Shown here: positions 8,442 to 17,482 of the stretch, piece by piece | How the letters are laid out: the number at the start of each line of letters is the position of its first letter | Numbering within the stretch: position 1 is the stretch's first letter | Assembly (NCBI RefSeq): GCF_001653565.1 | Contig: NZ_LYPB01000053.1 | Span: forward strand, 1 to 64,000 | Direction of reading: 5' to 3' | From: Paenibacillus oryzisoli | Lineage (GTDB): Bacteria; Bacillota; Bacilli; Paenibacillales; NBRC-103111 | Length of the DNA stretch: 64,000 nt | The notes under the pieces: generated by a model | Databases searched by the model: none | Told to the model about the DNA's origin: nothing | Seen by the model: only the letters and a program-made list of their open reading frames with translations | Program-made: the position numbers and the translations under genes

Positions 8442-8552
8442 GCCATAGCTCTTCAAAATTGAGAGTGGTAGTCGGTTTGCGTTTTTGTTAAGATTAATGT
8501 CGTTCATTATTCATATCCTAAATGTCTATAGAAAGAAGGTAAGGATCACATC

Positions 8553-8846
8553 ATGATTGATCATATCGTCCTTGTTAAATTTGCTGAAACTACTACACAA
8601 GAGCAGTTGCAAGAGGTTGTTGACCGTTTCAAAGCGCTGCGCCCTCATCTGACAGGTATCGTTGATATCCAAGCTGGTATTAACTTCTCCGAGAAAAATC
8701 AAGGATTCCAAGTTGTACTGTCCGTGCGTTTCGAAGATAAAGCTGCATTGGCAGCTTATGGTCCGAATCCAGAGCATCAAGCGGTTGCCGCGTATATTCG
8801 TGAAGTTGGCCGTGTGGACAGCTTAATCGTGGATATCGAGATTTAG
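8553..8846 (+). CDS. Dabb-family (stress-responsive alpha/beta barrel) protein
   Basis: The 97-residue sequence begins MIDHIVLVKF, the typical first strand of the dimeric alpha/beta-barrel Dabb fold. It contains the conserved helix (LQEVVDRFKALRP) and the HQAVAAYIREV segment near the C-terminus. Bacterial members are small cytosolic proteins of mostly unknown biochemical role. Length matches a single domain. AAGGA precedes the ATG at a usable distance. The gene stands alone and is followed by a long inverted repeat. Confidence 0.85.
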   Translation: MIDHIVLVKFAETTTQEQLQEVVDRFKALRPHLTGIVDIQAGINFSEKNQGFQVVLSVRFEDKAALAAYGPNPEHQAVAAYIREVGRVDSLIVDIEI

Positions 8847-8883
8847 AGCATTGGCACGTATCAGTGGAAAGAACCACATATAG

Positions 8884-8953
8884 ATGGAGAAAATCCAGTT
8901 ATCTTCCTATTTTGATGAAAATGGGCAGGAATAGCTGGATTTTTTCCATTTAT
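8884..8953. repeat. Long imperfect inverted repeat, probable bidirectional terminator
   Basis: ATGGAGAAAATCCAG near the left end pairs with CTGGATTTTTTCCAT at the right end. The T-run on the + strand and A-run on the left fit termination of the convergent Dabb and AraC genes. The ATCCAGTTAT core resembles repeats at 24.2, 41.1 and 45.9 kb. Confidence 0.6.
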
Positions 8954-8992
8954 TTCGTTGGTGAACATTCGTGGGGACAACCTGCCGAATAG

Positions 8993-9850
8993 TTAGACAT
9001 TTCGGAGTTCTTTCCGATACACGGATGGTGCGGAACCGCTCCACTTGTGGAACTGCTTCGAGAAATAGAGTGCATCATTGAAGCCGACGGAGGAGGCGAC
9101 TTGGTCAATGGTCATAGCGGTTTGGAGCAGCTGCTTGGCCCGTTCCATGCGGATGTTGAATAGATATTGCATCGGAGATGATCCGGTGGATTGTTTGAAC
9201 ATTTTGCACAAATAGGTACGGTGATAACCCAAGCTGCGAGCGAGATGCTCGATAGAGACCGCTTGTGTGTACTGCAATTCTAGATATCGGATAGCTTGAC
9301 CGATCTGACGTTGGATATCGGTTTCGGCGATTTGCTTCGTCGTGATGTGATGTGTGTTTGTTCGTCCAAGCTCACGTAGGAGCAGCTTTAGCCAGCCTTC
9401 GGATTCCAATTCTTCGAGTTCTGGAAATTCTGTCTGTTGGAAAGAGGCACGAATATGCCGATAGTAGTGCCGAAGTTTACGCGTATTACTATTGGATATT
9501 ACGGCTTGCTCAGGGGTGGCGCCAATATGAGATAACGTTGTGCTTGCACTACGTCCGGTAAAAGCGACCCATATATAATGCCAAGGAGTATCTGCATCTG
9601 CGATATACGAGAATAACTCGCCTGGATAAATGATAAAGGTATCGCCTGTAGAGCAAGTGTAGGTGCGACCTCCTATTTCAAAGATACCATTGCCTGATAG
9701 AACGGTATGAATTAAATAATAATCATGAACGGCAGGTCCCATTTTATGTTGGGGGAGGGGCTTGCCTTCGCCGCTGAAAAGGACAGATAAGTCCGGATTG
9801 CTATGTAAGGGATTAATTCTGACGTCGAAGTATGTATGTTCTGAATTCAT
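8993..9850 (-). CDS. AraC-family regulator of the alpha-galactosidase gene
   Basis: The 285-residue transcription factor has an N-terminal AraC-type cupin (HDYYLIHTVLSGNGIFEIGG and DTFIIYPGELFSY, near 40-100) that should bind a sugar. Its C-terminal double helix-turn-helix (about 190-285) includes LARSLGYHRTYLCKMFK and VASSVGFNDALYFSKQF. It is transcribed divergently from the GH4 alpha-galactosidase gene 144 bp away, so control of that gene by an alpha-galactoside is a reasonable inference. The ATG at 9850 is preceded by GCGAGG. A longer frame with 18 more residues has no such box. Confidence 0.85.
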   Translation of the reverse strand: MNSEHTYFDVRINPLHSNPDLSVLFSGEGKPLPQHKMGPAVHDYYLIHTVLSGNGIFEIGGRTYTCSTGDTFIIYPGELFSYIADADTPWHYIWVAFTGRSASTTLSHIGATPEQAVISNSNTRKLRHYYRHIRASFQQTEFPELEELESEGWLKLLLRELGRTNTHHITTKQIAETDIQRQIGQAIRYLELQYTQAVSIEHLARSLGYHRTYLCKMFKQSTGSSPMQYLFNIRMERAKQLLQTAMTIDQVASSVGFNDALYFSKQFHKWSGSAPSVYRKELRNV

Positions 9851-9994
9851 AGGTGCCTCGCTTTTTTTATTATGATCGTAATCTAAAAAACTACAAATGT
9901 CCATATTGGAGTTGTTTCAATCCATGTTTTTCAAAGCGGGCTTGCGCTATAGTAAGAATATAATAATAGATTATTTGTTGGAGGAGATTCTTAC

Positions 9995-11293
9995 ATGTCC
10001 AAAATTACTTTTTTAGGTGCAGGAAGCACAGTTTTTGCCAAAAATGTACTAGGTGATTGCTTGCTTACACCCGCACTACAAGGCTATGAAATCGCTCTCT
10101 TTGATATTGATCATCAGCGGCTGCAAGATTCTGCTAATATGCTGAATAATATTAAAAAAACGAGTGGAAGCACCTCCATTATTAAAGCGTATACAGATCG
10201 TAAAGAAGCGTTGAGCGGTGCCAAATTTGTGGTAAATGCAATCCAAGTAGGTGGCTATGATCCATGTACGATTACGGATTTTGAAATTCCGAAAAAGTAC
10301 GGTTTGCGTCAAACGATTGCAGATACGGTTGGAATTGGCGGAATTTTCAGAAACTTGAGAACGATTCCGGTTATGCTGGATTTCGCAGCTGATGTACGTG
10401 AAGTATGTCCGGATGCCCTGTTCCTTAACTACACCAATCCGATGGCTGTACTGACAAATGTAATGAACACATACGGCGGTGTGCGTACGGTTGGTCTGTG
10501 CCATAGCGTGCAAACTTGTGTACCTGAACTGTTCAAGCACCTAGAGATTGACCAAACAGGTGTGAAAGCCAAAATCGCGGGCATTAATCATATGGCTTGG
10601 TTGCTCGAAGTGTCGAAGGATGGCGTTGACCTCTATCCAGAGATTAAGAAACGTGCTGCCGAGAAACAAAAAGAGAAGCACAAAGACATGGTTCGCTACG
10701 AAATGATGCTGAAATTCGGTCATTATATTACGGAATCTTCCGAGCATAATGCTGAGTATCACCCGTATTTCATCAAACGGAACTACCCAGAGTTGGTTGA
10801 TCGCTTCAACATCCCATTGGATGAGTATCCGCGTCGTTGTGTTGATCAAATCAGCCGCTGGAAGCAAATGCGCGAAGATCTCGTAAATGATGCGAACTTG
10901 ACGCATGAGCGTTCACATGAGTATGCTTCGTACATTTTCGAAGCAATCGAGACGGATGTTCCGTTCAAAATCGGCGGTAACGTCATGAATACTGGCTTGA
11001 TCACGAACTTACCTCGCGAAGCTGTAGTTGAAGTGCCATGTTTGGTTGACCGTAACGGTGTAACACCTACTTACGTCGGTGATCTGCCTCCGCAATTGGC
11101 AGCGCTGAACCGTACGAATATCAACACGCAGTTGTTGACGATTGAAGCGGCGATTACTGGTAAGCGTGAGCATATTTATCACGCAGCGATGCTGGATCCG
11201 CATACCTCAGCTGAGCTGTCCATGGACGATATCATCGCGATGTGCGATGAAATGATTGAAGCTCATGGCAAGTGGTTGCCAGAATATAAATAA
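9995..11293 (+). CDS. melA: Alpha-galactosidase, glycoside hydrolase family 4
   Basis: Family 4 enzymes use NAD+ and a divalent metal, usually Mn2+, to cleave glycosides by oxidation and elimination. The 432-residue protein has the N-terminal nucleotide loop ITFLGAGSTVFAKN and NYTNPMAV near 148. It has the Cys-His-Ser triad at 169-171 that binds metal in alpha-galactosidase and alpha-glucuronidase members, and GINHMAWLL downstream. The sequence pattern fits MelA better than alpha-glucosidase members. GGAGGAG precedes the ATG. It probably acts in the cytosol on melibiose- or raffinose-type sugars. No transporter is adjacent, so uptake must be encoded elsewhere. Confidence 0.88.
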   Translation: MSKITFLGAGSTVFAKNVLGDCLLTPALQGYEIALFDIDHQRLQDSANMLNNIKKTSGSTSIIKAYTDRKEALSGAKFVVNAIQVGGYDPCTITDFEIPKKYGLRQTIADTVGIGGIFRNLRTIPVMLDFAADVREVCPDALFLNYTNPMAVLTNVMNTYGGVRTVGLCHSVQTCVPELFKHLEIDQTGVKAKIAGINHMAWLLEVSKDGVDLYPEIKKRAAEKQKEKHKDMVRYEMMLKFGHYITESSEHNAEYHPYFIKRNYPELVDRFNIPLDEYPRRCVDQISRWKQMREDLVNDANLTHERSHEYASYIFEAIETDVPFKIGGNVMNTGLITNLPREAVVEVPCLVDRNGVTPTYVGDLPPQLAALNRTNINTQLLTIEAAITGKREHIYHAAMLDPHTSAELSMDDIIAMCDEMIEAHGKWLPEYK

Positions 11294-11398
11294 GATAGGC
11301 ATTATAACCTGGGCAATGTATGCATAGAATCTTTTATTTTCGCTACTCAAGATAGAGAAATTGTATATGATTCGTTCATAATGTCTACTTGATAAGAT

Positions 11399-11430
11399 AA
11401 GACCAGTGCAGTTTGTTGCATTGGTCTTTT
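11399..11430 (+). terminator. Intrinsic terminator after melA
   Basis: AAGACCAGTGCA and TGCATTGGTCTT form a 12-bp stem with one G-T pair, followed by TTTT. It lies about 105 bases after the melA stop codon. Confidence 0.75.
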
Positions 11431-11470
11431 TACTTTCTTCTGGGGATTCTCCTAGATTAATAAAAATAAT

Positions 11471-11499
11471 TTGTACTAGATTACGCACTATACTATAGT
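11471..11499 (+). promoter_or_regulatory. Candidate SigA promoter of the giant protease gene
   Basis: TTGTAC (11471-11476) and TATAGT (11494-11499) are 17 bases apart, about 75 bases before the TTG start. Spacing is ideal and each box has about one mismatch. Confidence 0.5.
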
Positions 11500-11573
11500 T
11501 GTTTATAGATCCTAGCAATTTCCATTTCTAGTAATATACTTTTAGCCGTTATAACAGCCAAGGAGGATTTTAA

Positions 11574-14500
11574 TTGAAATTTTATCGTATTATGCCAAAG
11601 TTTTATCTTTTTTTAGCTTTTTTGTTATTCATTTCTAGCCTTGGATTCCAGAATATTGTATTTGCCTCTGAAATAGTTCAGCCGCAGTCGACAATTTCAC
11701 AGCAAAAAGAACCTATCCTAACCGACAAAATTCAAGCCCCAGCTCCTCGCATGCTTCAAGGCAATCTATCAGGTGCTATTCGTAGTGATACAGAGATTTA
11801 TAATTATCTCACGTCTCAAAAAAGTGTATTTGGCTTCACAAACCCACAGAATGATCTGCAAATTCTAAAGAAAGATATAGATAAAGAAGGGCAAATCCAC
11901 TATTTACTTCAACAAAATTACAACGGCATTCCTATTTATGGTAAGTATATACGTGCTCATTTAAATACTGCACAATCTCTATATGCCATTACCAATCAAT
12001 CCAGTTCCGAGATCAATTCACTCTCACTTGATACTAATCCTATAATTAACGCCGATCAAGCCATTGAGAGTTTGCACAAAGATATTGAAAACGCAGTAGG
12101 CTATTCTATTCAGTTAGGCGGCAATATTGGTCCAAGAAATTTGCCGGAGCCTACATCAGCGCTTATTGTATATCCTTATCAAAACCAATATCTCCTTGCC
12201 TATCAAATTGACATCGAGTATATGACCCCCACCTATAATCGTTGGGTTGGCTTTGTCGATGCAAAAACAGGGAGTGTCATTCATAAATTTAGTCGTATGA
12301 CGGAAATTAGTGCGGACAGTGCGTCTGGAACAGGGAGGGGCTACTATGGCGATTCCAAAACCTTGAACATTACACGTGACTCCAATGGTTCTTATTCACT
12401 CGTTGACAAATCCAAGCCGATGTATCGTATTGTAAATAACCAAGAAGACGGCGTTATTGCTACCTATGATTTTAAGAAACCGTTTACGGGGCCGATATCT
12501 AGCAATTCGCAGACATTTAATGACCCGACAGCTGTAGATGCGCATTATTTTTCTAGCATTGTATATGACTACTACCAGCAGAATTTGAAACGTAACAGCA
12601 TTGATAATAAGGGGATGTCAATTGTTTCTGTTGTTAATGTAGGGGCAATAGATAATGCCTATTGGGATGGTTATGAAATGATTTATGGGGATGGTTCCCG
12701 TGATTTTGCCTGCTTGTCCTGTGGTTTGGATGTGGTGGCTCACGAGCTGACTCACGGCATAACTGAATACACCGCTGGTTTGGAATACGCAGGTCAACCA
12801 GGAGCATTGAATGAATCTCTGTCGGATATTATGGCAGTTGTTATTGATTCAGATGACTGGACGATCGGCGAGGATATTGGCGTTACGCAAGCGACATATG
12901 TGCTTCGTGATTTGAAGAATCCTTCTCGAGGATTAACTGCCCAGCCTTCTCATATGAATGACTATCGAAACTTACCTCTTGATATTCAACACGACAACGG
13001 TGGAGTCCATATTAACAGTGGCATTCCAAACCATGCTGCCTATTTAATAGGAACCGGAATCGAGCAAATACAAGGACTTAATGGACAAGGAAAGAAGTTG
13101 CTAGGACAGATTACATATGGTGCAATGACTTCGTATTTGACGCCAACCTCCGATTTCGCAGATGCGCGCGACTCTTTCGTTTTGGCTGCCGGTGACCTAA
13201 CCGTAACTGCTGAACAAAAAGCAAGCATTGTTCAAGTCGTCAAAAGCGCATGGGCGGCTGTTGGATTACCTTATACCAATGATGAGAATAATATCGTTTC
13301 TTTTTATGTACCGAATATGGTAGGAACTCCAATCATTGATAATTCAGCACATACAGTGGATTTTACCGTTACTTATAGCTCATGTTTGAATGCTTTAGCG
13401 CCAAATGTTTTTCTTTCACCTGGTGCAACAATCATATCAGGAGCTTCCAGTTCTCAGGATTTTACTTCACCAGTTTCTTATACAATCCGATCTCAGAGCG
13501 GGATTTCACAAGTGTGGACCATTAGGGGCGTGGCCGCAAACGCAATCTCTTTCGGAGATATTATTTCTTTATCTGTCAAGGAACAAACGGGAGAAACTTT
13601 AATTAATCCCGCGGCACACACCGCAACTTTCTATGTTGAAGGAAATACGGATATTTCCGCTTTGATTCCTTATGTAGAGGTATCACCAGGGGCTTCCGTT
13701 TCTCCTGCGAGTGGTACTCGTGTAAACTTTACGAATCCTGTAACTTACACGGTTACGGCACAGAATGGTTCAATTGAACAGTGGACCGTGCGAGGAATTA
13801 AAGATTCCGCCAGCCCCAAATTACTAGGAGCAGAATCTTCTTCACAAACGACAATTAATTTGTACTTTAATCAGGCTATGAATCCAAATACGATTAATTC
13901 CATTGCTAATTACGTGATTGAGCCACTAATTTCTTCTGTGCCAGTGGCTCAGGTTAGTAGTTTAATCGTCGACAATGCGGCTTCTAGAGTAACATTAACT
14001 GTAAGAAATCTTGCTTCTGAAGTCGCTTATAAAATAACGGTGTCGGGTGCTAAATCGAGCAGTAACATCCCCTTGCGCCCTGATCGTAACGTAGGTTATG
14101 TACTGGTTGGGGATACCAATCCGCCTAACTTACTTACGGCAAGAGTTGATAATGATCAATTAGTTCTCACTTATGATGAATATGTCAGATATTACTATTC
14201 TTATAGTTCTGGTGGGTTTCAGGTTAAATTAAATGGCAAACAAATTGCTGTTAATAACATAGAAGCCAATGCAAGAGCGGTTACACTGTATTTGGCACAA
14301 AAAGTAAGGCCTAGCGATTCGGTCGCCATTTCATATTCACAGCAATCAAATTCCAGCATAATAGTCGACTGGAATAACAATGCAGCTCCTGCTTTCAACG
14401 AATTACCCGTCATTAATCGGACTGTGGTATCACAGCCTGTAGGCGAGCCAAATAAATTTTATATCGACAATTCACTTAAGCAAATCGTTAAACATCCGTC

Positions 14501-16841
14501 TAAACCAGTAGTGTATACCATTTACCAAGGGGACACACATGTTGTTTCTGCAGATCTGGTAACTGGGGCAACTAAGATCGTAGAACTTGACCATCCTGCG
14601 GAGCGAATATTTGCAACGGAGAATGAAGTTTTCGTAGCCTTGTCACATCAACCTCATAGTTCTTATTGGTGGAAGGATGAACAAACTGGGAGTATGGCTA
14701 TCCTAGATGGTACTGATCTGCGATTAAAAGATGAGTTCCAAATGAGTGTAGATCCGTTCGATTTGGTTGTTGACAGTCAAGGAGTCATCTATGTTTCCTC
14801 TGGTTCCGGTCAATGGACTTATTTTAATTCGTATTCCTCTGTTACGAAAAGCGTTTATGACTATGCAAACATTCGCCAAGAATCTTACCTGCAAATAAGT
14901 CCTACTTTGAGCAAAATATATGCAATAAATACTGACGTCAGTCCTAGAGATATTCAAGCTTTTAACGTCAGTGACAAAGGTATATTCCTTGAAGGCCATT
15001 ATTTCGGCGGTTATGATTCTCCATACCACGGAGACTATGCCATGACAACATTGATGCGGATCTCTCCTGATGGAAAGTATTTATTTAACGGAGCAGGTAC
15101 TATCTTTACTAGTACTTCCCAACAATCTACAGACATGAGATATGTGCAGACTATTGACTCATTCACTGATATTGCTTTTGATTTAGGACAAGACCGCTTC
15201 TACACACTTAAGGATAATGTCTTAATCACATGGAAATACGGCACATTCGAGAAGCTGGGGCAGATTCAATTAAGTCAGCCTGTAACGAATATTTTGAGCA
15301 GTGGACAGGCGAATAAACTATATCTAGTTAGTTCAGAATTAGGTGGAAAGCGTACATTGGTTACTACGTATACAATTCCTGGAGTTGCAACCTTGAATGC
15401 TATCAATGCTTCAAGCCAGTCTATTGCTTCGGTAAATGGATGCGCACCTCCCGTTATCATCAAGCCCCCAGTGATAATCCCTGGTGGTGGTGGTGGTGGT
15501 GGTGGTGGTGGTGGTGGCGGTTTCTTTATGCCAACTGGTAATTCGAATCCAGGTTCAACACAAATTTTGGACAGTGATGCAATCGAAACGAAAACGATAA
15601 TCGACAGCCAAGGCAAAAGTATTCTTAGTGTGAAGCCCGATACAGACAAGCTTATGGATGCCATTCAATTAGCACTTTCTGGCTCGATTGATGAGTCGGA
15701 AAAAAATAAGCAGTCATCTATCCCGACTGTTAAGATGCCAATAGAAAAATTTGGAAATGGTATTCAAGTGGAGTTACCTACACAATTCTTTATTGAAGCT
15801 GCTAAACAAGCGCCAACGGCAGTTATTTCTATTCAATCCGGAGTTACTTCATTTGTACTTCCAGTTCAACTGCTTGCCAATTTAACAAGCGCTTCGGGTA
15901 TTAAGAGCAATACAAAAGACATGAAGCTTACTATTAACGTGGAAAAGCCGGATAGTAATCTCAACGATCAAATTAAAAGTTCGATGGCATCGGAAGGATA
16001 TTCGCCAATAAGTGATTCTATAGAATTCAGAATTTCAATCGTTGGTAACGGTAGCTCTGAGGAAATTACCGACTTTAACGGGACATATGTCACGAGGTCG
16101 ATTACAATTTCTGGGAATGTCGATACTTCCAAGATTTCCGTATTAGTTTTTAACCCAGAAACGAATGAATCTACTTTTATTCCTGCTTTTGCTAGAAATG
16201 TAGATGGTCAAACAATTGTTGATATTACTTCACCTCATAATAGTATTTATACCGTTGTTCAAGCGTCCAAAACATTTAATGATATTGAACAGCATTGGGC
16301 TAAATCGGATATTGAATTAATGGCTTCCAAGAAAATTGTATTAGGATTAACAGAGCAATCCTTTATGCCAGATAAACAGATCACACGTGCAGAGTTTGCA
16401 ACGATTCTGATCCGTGCACTTGGTATTAACGTGATTGAAGAGAATTCTAAGTTTAATGATATCCTTGCAACCGACTGGTATGCTAAGTCAGTAAATGCAG
16501 CAGCGAGAGCGGGGTTAGTTTTAGGGTATGAGGATGGGCGATTTAATCCCAATGGCTCAATCTCACGTCAAGAGATGGCGGTTATGATTGGTCGTGCAAT
16601 GAAGTATGCGAATACAGCGCAATCCATCCAGAGTTCTGGACAAGATCAAAGTAAAGTAAATTTATTTACTGATCGAGGGGATGTTTCGAACTGGGCTTCA
16701 TCAGATATTATTTCCTTACTAAACAATGGAATTATGGAAGGTGTTACACAAAATTCTTTTGAACCTGGTTCGCTTGTTACTAGAGCGCAAGCTGTCACAG
16801 TGCTTAAACGGATGCTACAACATTTGAAATTCATTAACTAA
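11574..16841 (+). CDS. Giant secreted M4 (thermolysin-like) metalloprotease with SLH anchor
   Basis: This 1755-residue secreted zinc protease starts with TTG behind a perfect AAGGAGGAT. A signal peptide ends near residue 33, followed by an FTP/PepSY-type propeptide to about 240. The catalytic domain has HELTH at 390-394 and the third zinc ligand in NESLSD (Glu414), at thermolysin spacing. Two related beta domains of about 85 residues follow (near 575-745, each ending QxWTxRG). Then come Ig-like segments, a region of bladed repeats near 960-1290 that looks like a beta-propeller, a 14-Gly run near 1304-1317, and three SLH domains near 1566-1752. The SLH domains should hold it on cell-wall polysaccharide. 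Ordinary M4 proteases have 500-600 residues, so the C-terminal addition is unusually large. Confidence 0.9.
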   Translation: MKFYRIMPKFYLFLAFLLFISSLGFQNIVFASEIVQPQSTISQQKEPILTDKIQAPAPRMLQGNLSGAIRSDTEIYNYLTSQKSVFGFTNPQNDLQILKKDIDKEGQIHYLLQQNYNGIPIYGKYIRAHLNTAQSLYAITNQSSSEINSLSLDTNPIINADQAIESLHKDIENAVGYSIQLGGNIGPRNLPEPTSALIVYPYQNQYLLAYQIDIEYMTPTYNRWVGFVDAKTGSVIHKFSRMTEISADSASGTGRGYYGDSKTLNITRDSNGSYSLVDKSKPMYRIVNNQEDGVIATYDFKKPFTGPISSNSQTFNDPTAVDAHYFSSIVYDYYQQNLKRNSIDNKGMSIVSVVNVGAIDNAYWDGYEMIYGDGSRDFACLSCGLDVVAHELTHGITEYTAGLEYAGQPGALNESLSDIMAVVIDSDDWTIGEDIGVTQATYVLRDLKNPSRGLTAQPSHMNDYRNLPLDIQHDNGGVHINSGIPNHAAYLIGTGIEQIQGLNGQGKKLLGQITYGAMTSYLTPTSDFADARDSFVLAAGDLTVTAEQKASIVQVVKSAWAAVGLPYTNDENNIVSFYVPNMVGTPIIDNSAHTVDFTVTYSSCLNALAPNVFLSPGATIISGASSSQDFTSPVSYTIRSQSGISQVWTIRGVAANAISFGDIISLSVKEQTGETLINPAAHTATFYVEGNTDISALIPYVEVSPGASVSPASGTRVNFTNPVTYTVTAQNGSIEQWTVRGIKDSASPKLLGAESSSQTTINLYFNQAMNPNTINSIANYVIEPLISSVPVAQVSSLIVDNAASRVTLTVRNLASEVAYKITVSGAKSSSNIPLRPDRNVGYVLVGDTNPPNLLTARVDNDQLVLTYDEYVRYYYSYSSGGFQVKLNGKQIAVNNIEANARAVTLYLAQKVRPSDSVAISYSQQSNSSIIVDWNNNAAPAFNELPVINRTVVSQPVGEPNKFYIDNSLKQIVKHPSKPVVYTIYQGDTHVVSADLVTGATKIVELDHPAERIFATENEVFVALSHQPHSSYWWKDEQTGSMAILDGTDLRLKDEFQMSVDPFDLVVDSQGVIYVSSGSGQWTYFNSYSSVTKSVYDYANIRQESYLQISPTLSKIYAINTDVSPRDIQAFNVSDKGIFLEGHYFGGYDSPYHGDYAMTTLMRISPDGKYLFNGAGTIFTSTSQQSTDMRYVQTIDSFTDIAFDLGQDRFYTLKDNVLITWKYGTFEKLGQIQLSQPVTNILSSGQANKLYLVSSELGGKRTLVTTYTIPGVATLNAINASSQSIASVNGCAPPVIIKPPVIIPGGGGGGGGGGGGGFFMPTGNSNPGSTQILDSDAIETKTIIDSQGKSILSVKPDTDKLMDAIQLALSGSIDESEKNKQSSIPTVKMPIEKFGNGIQVELPTQFFIEAAKQAPTAVISIQSGVTSFVLPVQLLANLTSASGIKSNTKDMKLTINVEKPDSNLNDQIKSSMASEGYSPISDSIEFRISIVGNGSSEEITDFNGTYVTRSITISGNVDTSKISVLVFNPETNESTFIPAFARNVDGQTIVDITSPHNSIYTVVQASKTFNDIEQHWAKSDIELMASKKIVLGLTEQSFMPDKQITRAEFATILIRALGINVIEENSKFNDILATDWYAKSVNAAARAGLVLGYEDGRFNPNGSISRQEMAVMIGRAMKYANTAQSIQSSGQDQSKVNLFTDRGDVSNWASSDIISLLNNGIMEGVTQNSFEPGSLVTRAQAVTVLKRMLQHLKFIN
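15483..15527 (+). repeat. GGT trinucleotide tract coding a poly-glycine linker
   Basis: Consecutive GGT/GGC codons give 14 glycines within the giant protease, between the propeller-like region and the C-terminal part. Slippage here would change linker length without a frameshift. Confidence 0.85.
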
Positions 16842-16859
16842 CCATTGGATTTAATACTT

Positions 16860-16909
16860 TACACAGAAAAGCCTAACGGGAGATTGCACCTGTCAGGCTT
16901 TTCTGTGTA
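16860..16909. terminator. Strong hairpin terminator after the giant protease
   Basis: ACACAGAAAAGCCT and AGGCTTTTCTGTGT are perfect 14-base arms, extended imperfectly towards the loop. It lies 18 bases past the stop codon. It could also end minus-strand transcription from the gene at 17034. Confidence 0.8.
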
Positions 16910-17033
16910 CGCAAGTGAGTAGACAAGATCACTGTAAGTAGTACAAAATGGCTCGCTATTCCCGATTGAGTGCAGTTGTAAAGATTTCGGGCTGTATATT
17001 TCTAGTTTCTTACGGAACCCTGAAGGGGGAGAA

Positions 17034-17351
17034 TTACCCGCCAAATGCGTCGCGAAACGCTTCATTCAAGCTATCCAGCTCTACGTTCCATATCGGAGCG
17101 ACCTCGGGCGCAACATGTTCACCGAACCAATCGGCTAACAATCGACGGTTGCTGCCATTGTCGACGATGAAGGGAAGATTGAGCATCACTTTTTTCACGT
17201 AAATGGTCTCGGCAGATTTGATTTGCTCGGGGGTGAGCCATATTTTTAACCGCTTAATGGTCCGATACAGCTCCTTGTTGCAAGCTCTCCGAATGGCACG
17301 AGCGTTAGGGTACTGCTGTTTATGTCGTTCACTTTGTTTCTGGTACACCAT
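17034..17351 (-). CDS. Conserved-looking hypothetical protein, 105 aa
   Basis: The sequence is basic at its N-terminus (KQSERHKQQYPNARAIRRACNKELYRTIKRLK) and ends in an acidic, aromatic segment (WFGEHVAPEVAPIWNVELDSLNEAF). No membrane segment is present. AGAGGAG lies 10 bases before the ATG. I associate similar short proteins with Paenibacillus genomes but know no function for them. An inverted repeat (CTCTCTGT/ACAGAGAG) lies in its leader near 17374. Confidence 0.7.
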   Translation of the reverse strand: MVYQKQSERHKQQYPNARAIRRACNKELYRTIKRLKIWLTPEQIKSAETIYVKKVMLNLPFIVDNGSNRRLLADWFGEHVAPEVAPIWNVELDSLNEAFRDAFGG

Positions 17352-17482
17352 ACAGGATCGACGCTCCTCTCTCTGTTATGTGTATGCACAGAGAGGGCGG
17401 AGAGCGACTCGAGACAAGAACCTATTGCGCCCAAGTTATGGGGCTGGAAGATAGGTTAAGCAACGGTGGCAGCACAGTGTGA

